NCBI GenBank assembly: GCA_004559785.1
Contig: SFXD01000003.1
Span: 1 to 45,945, forward strand
Origin: a bacterium
Lineage (GTDB): Bacteria; Bacteroidota; Bacteroidia; Bacteroidales; Bacteroidaceae
Reading direction: 5' to 3'
Length of the DNA stretch: 45,945 bases
Below the pieces are notes generated by a model, which saw nothing but the letters and a program-made list of their open reading frames with translations, made no database searches and was not told the DNA's origin. Positions 34,706 to 45,900 of this stretch are shown one piece after another; position 1 is the stretch's first letter; every line of letters starts with the position of its first letter. The position numbers were made by a program, and so were the translations under genes.

Positions 34706-36993
34706 CTTATCAGTACTTTCTTTCCGTTTACGATGTATAGTCCTCTCCTTGTGGGATAGTGCCTGAGTGCATTGCCTTGCAGGGTGTAGATGGCCTGTAT
34801 GGCTTCCTCCTCGCCGCCTATGCCGCCTATGGAGTCTTCCGTGTCAAAAGAGAGTGCGTACCCCTTTGCCTCGGACGACCCTTGGGTGGTGTGGTATACC
34901 TTGAAGTGAGTCACTATGGGCTTAGTCCATTTATAGAAGCCTGCGGCATCCGCCTTGGGCTGCAGGGTCATGACGTTGGTAGCGAGCGTTGAGGTGCTCA
35001 CTAAGGGAAAGGTTCCAGTGAGGAACTTGTTCGGGCCTGACTCGGTGCTTAGCCTGTGCGCTACCCTGAAGTCGTAATTTCCCTGCGCTCCATTCAGTAT
35101 GAGTGCCGTACGTGGCGGCACGGTTCCTATGATGCGCTTGACGGGTATCTTGCCTCCTACGGGTGCGTCGGAGGTCTCCACGTAAGCATGCAGGTTACCC
35201 GGTATGGTCAGGGCAACGGGGGTGTATAGCGTTGCCCATTCGTATTGCGATATGGTAACTGGCAGCACGTCTACCTCCTCCAGCAGGAACGACTTGCCCG
35301 GGACTCCTTCCATTGCATACCGCCCGTCGAGGATTGCCATGCTGTAGGCGGAGAATTCTATTACGTCATTGTCCTCGGTAAGCAGGGTCTCCGTATTGGA
35401 CAGGCTCAGGAAGAGTCCGTTGCGATAGGACAGCAGCGAGCATTTGCCTCCCTCGCCCGTCGCATAGTAGTAGAATATGTTGTCTGCCGATGGGGTGCTG
35501 CTCTTGCCTACGCTCTTGGCTTCCAGCGAAGGAGTGTCGCCCGTCGGGGTAAGGTAGCCGCTCACGTCTGCGTTGCTTATGCGCAGCAGGGTTCCGTCCT
35601 GGGGCATATTGAGGCTGAGGTTCTGGTATTTGCCGTAGGTGTCCTTTGCCTCAAGAACCGTCGTCAAGTCTTTTACGTGGAGAGAGGCTTCCTTCAGGGC
35701 ACTCTCGCTGCTGCCCGTAGGGTCGGCGTACATCGGCGAGTAGAGTGCCAAGGTCGAGAGGTATGCCTCGTTGTCGTACGTGGTGCCGCCCTCCGTGGCT
35801 TTCAGCGTATACAAGCCGAGCCCCTTCCCTATGTTGCCACGGTAGGCCGCAAGTTTCTCGTACGCCTTGCAGAATTCCGATACGTAGGAAGGCACGGACT
35901 TGACGGTTATCGTGAACGTCTGCTCCGCACTCGCGGCATACCAGTTCTCGGGATCCGACGACGAACCGACTTCCTTGCCCTTCACCGTCATCTTCACCTC
36001 GCCTTCCTTGTCACCTGTCTCCAGTGTCTGGTTGTCGAGCGTGGAACCCGTCCCCCCGTCATTGGTCAAAGCGAATTCAAAGCTCGGGTTAGTGGCATTG
36101 CTGCTCACGAGGGTGGTCAGGTCGAGCCTCTGACCCGTCTGCGCCTCGGTGTTGGGCTTTTTTACGGTTACGATCTGCTTCTTGGGAGTTGCCTTTGGTC
36201 TTACCTGTATTTTGTACTCTAAGGTATCGAAATTCCCAATCTTTCCGTTAGGCCATTTTGATTCGTCACTGGGGTCCAACTCATAGTTCGCTTTTACCAA
36301 TGCCTGCGGCAGGGTCACGGCGGGATATGGATCCCCTATTTCCAACGGGGCGCTTTCGACTGAGTCAAGCAACGTACCATTATACATAAATTTATACGTT
36401 ATCTTGTGCATCTCTACGAGGGAAACCTTATATAGGTAGAGCCTGTATGAGTTGTTGGTGGCACGGGAGTCCGTATTCAGCTTTGCTCCGCCGGAGTCAT
36501 TCAGGTAGCCGTAATAACTACTACGTAAGGTATTTATCGACCGGATTGTGACGTAGCTGTAGTTTGTAGACCCTATTACCATGGGAGTGGAACTTCTGCT
36601 GTCGACGGACACGGAGGCAGTATTCCATCCATTAACCGACACTACGATATAGCTCCCGTTGCCGGACTTCAGGGTATAGCCTCTTGTGTCGTCACCCTCT
36701 GCCTTGAAGAGCATGTATGGCATGTTGCCATCCGTGGCAAGCGAGCCTACGGTTGGGAACGAGATAGTGGTGCTGCCAGTAATGGCTTCTATGCCGGAGT
36801 GGTCTGACTTTTCCCTGAGGTAGTTTTTGGTGTTGCTTTCGGTGAATATCATGTACCATGCCCCGTTGGTAAAAGAGGTGGTACGCGTCTTGTCGGTGTA
36901 ATACATGTCCTTCAATTCCGAGACCTGAGCCTGCGCCTGTGCCTGTGTAAGGGCAAGGAGCAGGAAGGCTATATATAGGGTCATTCGTTTCAT
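34702..36993 (-). CDS. Large secreted protein, 763 aa
   Basis: A signal peptide (LYIAFLLLALTQAQAQA) leads a beta-rich protein with no catalytic motif that I can see. The first 190 residues (GAWYMIFTES ... YVTIRSINTL) resemble the ricin-like modules of the downstream protein. A segment at about 194-245 (ITYKFMYNGTLLDSV ... IGDPYPAV) matches one in that protein (ITYDIYYDGDFQFTRY ... IGNPYPRI). An immunoglobulin-like stretch follows, and the tail is IYTLQGNALRH ... GLYIVNGKKVLIR. It is middle in the three-gene operon, with ATGA overlaps on both sides. The two proteins probably share origin and export route. Confidence 0.85.
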   Translation of the reverse strand: MKRMTLYIAFLLLALTQAQAQAQVSELKDMYYTDKTRTTSFTNGAWYMIFTESNTKNYLREKSDHSGIEAITGSTTISFPTVGSLATDGNMPYMLFKAEGDDTRGYTLKSGNGSYIVVSVNGWNTASVSVDSRSSTPMVIGSTNYSYVTIRSINTLRSSYYGYLNDSGGAKLNTDSRATNNSYRLYLYKVSLVEMHKITYKFMYNGTLLDSVESAPLEIGDPYPAVTLPQALVKANYELDPSDESKWPNGKIGNFDTLEYKIQVRPKATPKKQIVTVKKPNTEAQTGQRLDLTTLVSSNATNPSFEFALTNDGGTGSTLDNQTLETGDKEGEVKMTVKGKEVGSSSDPENWYAASAEQTFTITVKSVPSYVSEFCKAYEKLAAYRGNIGKGLGLYTLKATEGGTTYDNEAYLSTLALYSPMYADPTGSSESALKEASLHVKDLTTVLEAKDTYGKYQNLSLNMPQDGTLLRISNADVSGYLTPTGDTPSLEAKSVGKSSTPSADNIFYYYATGEGGKCSLLSYRNGLFLSLSNTETLLTEDNDVIEFSAYSMAILDGRYAMEGVPGKSFLLEEVDVLPVTISQYEWATLYTPVALTIPGNLHAYVETSDAPVGGKIPVKRIIGTVPPRTALILNGAQGNYDFRVAHRLSTESGPNKFLTGTFPLVSTSTLATNVMTLQPKADAAGFYKWTKPIVTHFKVYHTTQGSSEAKGYALSFDTEDSIGGIGGEEEAIQAIYTLQGNALRHYPTRRGLYIVNGKKVLIR

Positions 36994-39900
36994 CTTACCG
37001 TCAGTTTATATGGTTTGTCATCTATCCTCACCACGTATACGCCACGTTGCGCATTGCGGACGAGGTTGCCGCGCCTGCCAGTCTCCGAGGCATGGGTCGA
37101 ACCGCCCATGTCGTGTATGGTGACGTGCTCCGTGCCTGTCAGTCCCTCGACGTGGATGGCTCCCGTCGTGCTGTACACACGGTAGCCTCCCAAGGGCTCT
37201 GCCTCGTCCGCCATGCCGCCCGTACGTGTGCCCGGCACCCTGTGCATGCCCGGTGCGGGATTGGGAGAGGGTGGAGTCTCCAGCCATACGGGCAGGCTGA
37301 AGGTGATGGTCTCGCTTTCGTTCACGGCGGATGTCTGTGTGAAGAAGGCTTCTCCCGTCATTAGCTCGGTTGCCTTTGCATAGGCTCTTCCGTTGTCGTC
37401 CTCGTCCCACGAGTTGGCAGGCTGCCACGTGTCGGTATCGTTGTAGTACAGCCACAGGGTATGGGGCACGTGCAACTGGTACTGGCTTGCCCTCTGCGAG
37501 GCGTGTCCCAGTGTGCCGGGGTCGGAGGCCTGGGTGTGGCTCGTTGCCTTCAGCACGTCCTCAGCCGTGATTGTACCGTCCGTTATCTTGCTCCGGTCGC
37601 CCGTCAGGTAGCCTCCCTGCAGGTAGGGTATTCCCACGAGGTTCCATCCCATGTTCTCCTTCTCCGTGAAGTCGGCACCGCCTCCCGTCGACGTCCTGTC
37701 GTCGTTCTGTGCCAGTGCCAATGTCTTGTACCAGCGTGTGGACGACTCCGTGTATCGGTAGTCTTCGAGGTAGTTGCCGCTCGTAGTGAACCTGAGCAGG
37801 GCATCGTCTCCGCCGTTTATGGCAGGGGAGAAGAGTACGCCCTGGCCTGCCTTGACCGAGGTGGTCGTGCGGTTGCTCCATAGGTCGCTGTTGGTGGCCT
37901 GGAAGTAGTAGTCCCATGCCGAGCGGTCCTGTACGTCGTAGTCGTAGAGGTTGGCGGCGGTCACTGCCCCGGCTCCCGTGTTGGACAGCAGCGTGCTACC
38001 CTTGCCCGAGGTGTTGCTGGCATCTGCATTGTACGTCACGGCGCGTGTGTCGGCAAAGTCGTAGTCGAAGGGCAGGGCGGTCAGGTGGTTGTATGCCAGT
38101 CCGCCCGTCGTGCCGTTGCTGTAGTACCTTTCTACGGCAAGGTAGCGCAGGTTCACCTGGCATCCGTGTCCGTAGAGCGAGCCTCCCGTCTTTACCAGCA
38201 GGTATGCAGGCTGGAAGACATATCCGTTGTCGCCCACATGGTAGAGGCGGTTGCCTACGGTATTGCCGCTGACCGACATCTCGCCCAGTACGAGGTTGCT
38301 GCCCGGCATGACGTATACCACCGAACCTGCCTGTGGGTAGAGTGAGTAGATGCTCTTGTAGGTAGCCGTCTTATTCGTATTCCCGTCCTTCTCAGCAAGA
38401 GTCACCACTGTCTCGCTGTCCTTGGTAGTGGCAATCGCTGTTACCTCCGTGGCATCAGCAGGGTTGGCACCAGTGTACTCGCCTCCTATGCGCCATGTCT
38501 CGTAGCAGCCACGGTCTACGAGGTCTGTGCCTTGGCCAGGTATGCCCGTAGTGGTGGCAATGCGCCGGGGGTTACCCATTATGTCACGGTCGGTGTCGTA
38601 ACTGATGAACTTCGCCAAGTCGGCAGGCAGGCCGGCAGAGTAGTCGGAATCCTTGGCCTTGTCGATGTGAGGGCTGTTCTCGTCCAGTTGGAATGTGATG
38701 TATGGGTAATCGTGATATATGCCGTTGGTGGAGACGTAGTGGGTGAAGGGGTAGCCGTCGGCATCGGCATTGTTGTTCGTCTGTACCACTTCCGTCTTAA
38801 TGCCCGTACCGCCGTCAACCCCGTTCCAGCAGATGCTGTTGTACAGGTGTCCACTTCCGCCTACGGTGTTGCCTCCGTCAGACACGTTGGTGATGTTCAC
38901 GGCGTATGCCTTGTCGCCCAGGTACAGGACGGCACTGTTGTCGCCACCCTTGTTGTCCTGCAACAGCACGTTGTATAGCAGGGCGGTGGTATTGTCGGCT
39001 ATGTCCACCACCGGCAGGCTGGCATTGGCGTCGCCCATGACGGTGTTGTCCCTGACGATGCAGTTGCGTACCACGAACTTTCCGCTGTTCGAACTGAGTT
39101 CCACTACAGGCTGGCTGATGCCCGTCAGTCCCTCCGACAGCGAGCCGTGTATGTCGAAGCCGTCCACCAGCGTCGTGCTGGAATAGGTGGCCTGGGTGTT
39201 CCTGAGTCCGTTGATGATGGTACGCCCCGGGTCGGTGGTGGGATGGACTGCCATGCCGATGCGCTCGTCCACAAGTTTCCGCTCGAAAGCCTGCAACTTG
39301 CCGTTGTCCTCCGTCCATGCGTCATTGACTATTGTCTCCGTCGAACTGCCTTTCTTGACGGGATTGGTAAGGATTAGGGTATTGCGGTCTGACATGGCGG
39401 TGTAGGTGCCGGGTATCGAACCATATATCCTGACGCCGTCGCGCAGGATGAGGTTCTCGTTGCACCTGCCTTCCTTGGCGAAGACGTATGCTTCCTCGCC
39501 GTAGGCATTGTAGTAGACAGCCACGAGGTCAATTGCCTTCTGCAGCGAGTTGTATGGCTTGTCCCACGACGAGCCATCGCCGTCGGTGTGTCCCGGATGT
39601 ACGTAGATGACGCGTGTCAGGGCATCCTGGAACTCGTACGCGCCACGGTCTATCGTGACGGCTATCACACGCTGTGCCGAAGCAAGGTCGCACTCGTACC
39701 CCTCGTACGTTCCCTCCTTGACGTTCACGTTCCATGGGTATTCCTTCTCCTCGTAGCGTACGCTGGGTATCTTGCCCGTCTTGTCGTAGGTGGTGTACTC
39801 CGTACTGTACACTACCTTTTCGGGTACGGTGTTGCCTGAGCCTGAGGGGTCAGGCTGCGTGCCCATGAATGTGACTATCGTCTTGTACGTCTCGGTAGGA

Positions 39901-42900
39901 TTGGTTCCCACCACTGCCTCGTAGATGTCGTTGTCGCCCGTGTTCATCAGCCTTACGGATGGCAGCAGGTGGAAGTCTCGCTTCTCCATGTCCTTGCCCG
40001 TCGTTGCAGTGGGCTCTATCTTGCTGAAGTTAGGCCCGTAGATGGCATCGCTGTTGTCGAGTGACAGTCCCACGTTGTTCCTCTCGTCCTCGGATTTCGT
40101 TATCTCGTGCCGGTCGGTATCGTTGTAGTAGAGGGGGTCGGAGACGGCGTTGTACGTGAACTTCTCGTCCGTCGCTCCTTCCAGCTTGCCCTGCCTGCCC
40201 TTCAGTGGGGCAGAGGGTGTATCTGCGGAAGACGAGCGGTAGAGCAACTGGTTGCAGTAGCCTGCCGTATGGACGGCCTCGCTTGTCCAACTTGGCTTCG
40301 TCTCCAGCAGGTCTTCCACCGTGGCGTCGCCCAGTCCGTTGCGCCAGAGGATGCTGTTGTGTAGCATCGAGCCACTTCCCAGGGCATACCTCGCCCTGCG
40401 CTTGCCCGGTGCCAGCATGGGGCCTCCCGGCTCAGTGCCTTCGTCGTTGGTTATGCCCGAGGCGTTGGACTGCTTCATGTCGAAGAGCCGCAGTATACCG
40501 CGGTTGAAGGCAAAGGTGCAGTTCATCACCCTGGTGTCGTATGCCACCATGGGGTCGCCGTAGTTGCTGTGGAAGAGGGTGTTGTACACCAAGGCATCGC
40601 CACCGCCCTGACCGATGTAGGAGGCAGGAACTTTAATCGAATTTTGTGAACCGCTCGCCATGACGATGGAGCGGTCCAGGCGCAGCTTCAGTTCGCCCGA
40701 TGCTGGCGAGGTACAGTACTTGGCATCGCTTATGCCACTTATCAGGGTTCCGTCGGCATTGGTGTTCGAGCCTACCGTCTTGTGGTCGCTCGTGGTGTAG
40801 TATACCTGGTCGCCGTAGTAGAATCCGGCTCCCACGGGTAGGTTGCCGTCTTTGTCAGCATCCTGTCCCGCCACCACTATGGCATTGTCGTTCACGAAGG
40901 TCAGTCCCTCGATGGTAATGGGTATCACCGAGGCAGGGGTATTCCCGTTGCCGGGGTCGAGCAGGGCATCCTGACTGGACGTCTGCACACCATACCACTG
41001 GCGTGCATCCTCGATGCGGAAGACGCTGTTCATCTTGTCGCTCGACACACCCGAGCGTTCCACGCTCCTCAGCACGGCAGGGTACTCCCTGCTGTTGCAC
41101 TCGCTGGGGTCTGTCATCTTCCAGTCCTTAGCCCAGCCTCCCGTGATGGTGAGCGACTTGATGCTCTGCGAGGCAATGTCCTTGGACACGCCCTCTGGGA
41201 TGGTGGACTCCGTGTTGAGCTTCGAGGTGTTGATGTAGAACGTCAGCAGTTGCTCGTCGCCCATGGTGTAGATGGGCGAGTACTCGCCGTTGGTGATGCG
41301 TATCTCCTTGGCATGTCCGTTGCGGGAGGTGAGCAGGGTCTCTATGGCACGTTGCAGGTCGCTGGTGGGCTGTTCCCAGCACGAACCGTCCGGCTCTCCG
41401 TTGTCCAGGTTCTCCTCCGTGGCAACCCACAGTATGTCCACCTCGTTCTCGTTGGTTGGCTTCAGTTCGGTGTGCACGTATTCGTACACGCCCATGTCTA
41501 TGTAGGTCTGCTCGTGTGTTGGGTTGGGGTCGTGGCTGATGCGGAACATGGTCTGCATCGAACTGCCGAGATACCTCATGTAGATGTCGTATATGGCATT
41601 GTCTCCGATGGGGATGCAGTCCGCTATCTTCTTGTAACCATAGTCGTAGGTCTTATCGGCATTGTAGTGTATGCTATGGTAGGCACCCGAGCCAGAGTAG
41701 CTGCCATCGCTGTCCTTTGTGAAACTTGCGGTGTACTCTATCTGGTCGCCGTTGTACTTCTGCTCTATTATCTGGTTGAGCCTTCCCCATCCGTTGTCCA
41801 CTATGTTGTTTAGGCGTGAAATCGACCAGTCGGACGATGCCATGTAGCCGTTCTTTCCTGCCGTGATGCTGGGCGACGAGAAGTTAGGTCCGTCGAGGTC
41901 GGAGTTCACCGTGCTCAGTATCAGGTTGCAGTTTTGGTCGGTCCAGTCGGCTTCGGGTATGCCCAGTTTCCCACTGTCGGTGCTGCCCGTGGCATAGTCG
42001 TGCAACTGCTTCGGTATGTAGTCTACTATGGTGTAGGGGCAGTTGCGCAGGTCGTAGTTGTACTTGGGCGAGATGGAAGTACCCTTCTCGTAACTGCTGA
42101 ACCAGACTGAGGGAGAGTAGTTCTCATCGAAGTCCTGCTGGCTGGATGGCAGTATGTTGGGATAGGCAGGCGTGCCTGTGCTGGTGCTGAAGGTATGCTC
42201 AGCCCCCTTCTTTGCATGGTTGATGATGGAGTTGGCGAAGGTGGTCTTCACGCTCACCTCGTTGCCCCAGAAGATGGAGTTCAGCACCTTGTTGTAGCCG
42301 TTCCTTGTCACGCTGGTCTGTGCCGAAGTCAGGTGGTCGGGATCCTGCGTGTTGGCGTTCATGGTGTAGATGGCAGGGAAGAGGGTCGACTTGTTGCGCA
42401 CGAAGTCGCAGTTGACGATGCTCAGCAGGCTGTTGCGCCCTCCGAAGATACATCCACCCGCACCGCCGTAGAGGGCAACGGGGGTAGTGCCCTGTGCCGA
42501 GTTGCGGAGCGACTTGAAGTTGTGCAGGTCGCCGTTGTACGTGGGGTCTGCCGACTCGTTGTTGGCAAAGAGCGTGTTGGCTATGTTTAGCCTGTTGGTG
42601 GTGTATATCGCACCTCCCACGCCGGGGTACTCCACAGTATATCCCTCGCTCTGTCCCGTAGAGGGGTTGACGTATGCCACGTCCGTGTCCTTGCCGGACT
42701 CTGCACTGTTCTGGGCGAAGTAGCAACTGAAGACGTTCAGCGACGAATTGGATGATATGGCACCGCCGTAACCCGCCTTGTTGTTGCTGAAGATGCAGTT
42801 GCGCAGGAAGAGGGGTATGTCCCTGTAAGCCACGGTCTGAGGCAGGCTCACGTGGCGGTATACGGTCGACACGTTGCCGGCAGCGTCCTTCTCGCTGCAC

Positions 42901-45900
42901 CAGTTGCCGTCCACTATGATGCCACCGCCGTGGTAGTAGTCGTAGACCTGCTCGTCGAGCACGTTCTCGTTGATGTACTTGTATGCCTGACCGTCCTGTA
43001 TCTCTATGCCGTCCAGTTCTATGGGCTGTCCCATCTCGTGCGACAGCGAGCCCATCGTGCTCAGGTAGCCGGAGTTGACCTTGCCGGGAGAGAGCTTGCT
43101 GGCTGACGTCACATCCAGCATGGGCAGCTCGCCCACATACGTCTCGTCGGCAATGGCGGTGACGAGGTGGTATACACGGCTGTCCGTGTTGTCCGTGGCG
43201 TTGATTACGCGACCCGACAGTATGGTCTGGTTGAGGAACTCCCATGGCTCGTAGATGCCGTTGGCGTTGTTGTCCGACATCAGGCGGCGAGAACGCAGCA
43301 AGCCGAGAGGGGCAGATACCATGGTTACGCCCGTCATGCCCGAACCCTCGTCGTAGATGGGTACGCGGTGGGGCTTTACCAGCTGCGAACCACCGCCATC
43401 CGACTCGTCCTTGCCACTCAGCACCGTGGCATGTCCCAGTATCGTATCGTTCTTGTCAATCTCGTAGGTGTACTCCTCGTAGAAGGACTTTGCCCTGCGG
43501 TCCTGACCGAAGAATTGCTTCCTGCCATCGTCCTCGTAGCCATCTGCCACTATTTCCCTATTATCCTTGTTGGCAACCAGCACTGCCTTCATCGCGTCGG
43601 ACAAGCCCGTACAGCTCTCTCCGCCGATGATGGTGACTCCCTCGGGTATGAGGAAGGTGTTGGCAATGGTGTAGCCGTGGTTGCCGTAGATGTCGGTCAG
43701 GGGATAGAACGTACCCTTGGACATTACAATCTCGAAGTGGAGGTTGGCGGCAAAGTACTTCAGGGGCTTGTCGCTGCCTATCACGGGGTTTGTGCTCTTG
43801 CGTGCCTCGCGGATGTAGTTGAGGGCATCCTCAAGGTGCTGCATGGGGTAGGCGAAGCTGCTGCCTATCTTGCTGTATACCGCATCGCCGCACTGGCGCA
43901 TCTTCTGCACCATGTCGAAGTCTACGTCCTCGGGGGAGGCTACGTAGAGGCGCAGCAATAGTTGCTCGGGCTTGGTGGGCACGGTGATGCTTATCGCATT
44001 GTTGGCACGCGCGCCGATGTCGATGTAGCTGGAGCTCTCCTCCGACACGCGAGGCTCGAAGGTGTAGTCCTCCGTTGCCGCTCCGTATTCCTTGACGAAG
44101 ATGTCCTCGAAGAGCACGTTGGGCATACCCACGTTACAGAGCACCGAGTAGTCGTCCAAGGTATAGAAATCCGTCTCAGTGAATCGTACGCCGTCGTTGT
44201 TTGCGGATGCCACGCTGATGTTGTTCGTGCCTGGCAGACGTACTCGCTCCACGGCACTGTAGGCGAAGGGGTACTGGCGGAAGGTCTGCGTCGAGCCTCC
44301 ATACCTGGCACTGGTCTGTCCCGACACGTTGGCCTGGTCGGCGCAGGTGTTGTGCCAGAAGACGCTACTGCTGACACGTGTGTTGTTGTAGAACCAGATG
44401 CCGCCGCCAGCCACGTTGGCAGTGTTCTCCACCACAGTACATGTGGTGATGTGAGCCATCTCCTCGGGATATTGCTCCGATGCCACCTCGTCGCTTACCC
44501 TCTCGATGTATATCGCGCCTCCGTAGTCGGCGGAGTTCTGCTTGAGCAGGGTTCCCGACAACATGGCGTTGGCCTGCAGGTAGACGGCACCTCCGCCTTG
44601 CGAGGCTTCGTTGCCCAGCAGGATGCAGTTGCGTATGCTGCCGTACTCGGGGACTATGGCTGCGCCGCCATACTGGTTGTAGTTGATGCCGGCACCCGTG
44701 TTTCCTGCTGCGTCTGCCCTACCGCCCGTGATGAATATGCCTTCCACCACGCCTCGGTCCTTTACGCCGCCGCCTTCCATGGTGAGCAGGTTCGAGTCGC
44801 CGTACGTCGAGTTGCCGTCGTATGTGGAGTTTCCGTTGGCGGCTATCTTGGCAGCGTCAGCCTTGGTATAGGGATTGCCCTCGCCGTCGAAGATATAGTC
44901 CGTGAACTTCACCACGTGGTATGCCGTGGCGAGGGTTCCCTCGGTGTTATACTCGCCTATGAAGTATGTCTTGTTGCCCGTGATGTTCCTTACCTCCTCG
45001 GTGAATGCGGTGGGGTCGTCGGCAGAGGTGTAGTTGGGGTAGCCTCCCCATACCTCCACGCCCCTTGGCACCATTATGGAGTAGAGACGTGCATCCTGGT
45101 CGGACGGCTCGGTAGAGCGCAGAGGGGTATACCCCGTGACGTCTCCGAACTGCGTAGCACCGGGGAATGCTGCAAGCTTCACCACCACCTGCACGTTAGG
45201 GTTCAGGTACTTGTACCTTCCTGCCGCATCCAGCACCTTCTGCAACTTCTGCCAGCAGGCTGCATTGGCAGGGTTCGTTGCCGACGACGTGCCGAAGCCG
45301 TTCTGCGTTACGTAGTAGTATGCCGTGCCGCTCTTGCTCTCCACGTCGGGCGTGATGCTATACGCACCGTTGTACTCGTATGCACCCATGTCGATGGCAC
45401 AGTCCTGTATACGGTCGTTGTATTCTGCATCGTAATCGGGAATGCCCAACGATGTATCTCTCCCATATTCGTATAACGTTCCCGAATTAACTGCCGGGGA
45501 AGAGCCCGTCAAATGGTAATCGGTTGCTGACACGAAGTTTGGCAGCACGTAGGTATTGTTACGGCTTTCGTAAGTGGTATAGGTGTCGTTCACCATGTAG
45601 GAACAAGAGTGCGGCTGATTATCCTTTGTCCAACCTACATTACAATGGAAGATATTTATGTTATTCTTTGCTGCCTCAAATGACTTATTAGTCTTGCTAT
45701 CTGCTGTATTTTTTCCAGCTGCACCACCAACACATTCGTCCCCCGATGCTGTACCGACACAATTCAAACTCAGGACTTGTTCATTACGTCCTTCCTCATC
45801 CTTTGTCAGTCCCTGGTTGTTTGCATCTGTCCTACCACCTTCCGTAGTATTGTCGTAGATGATACTATTATATATCTTGGCAGAAGAATACAGGTATGCA

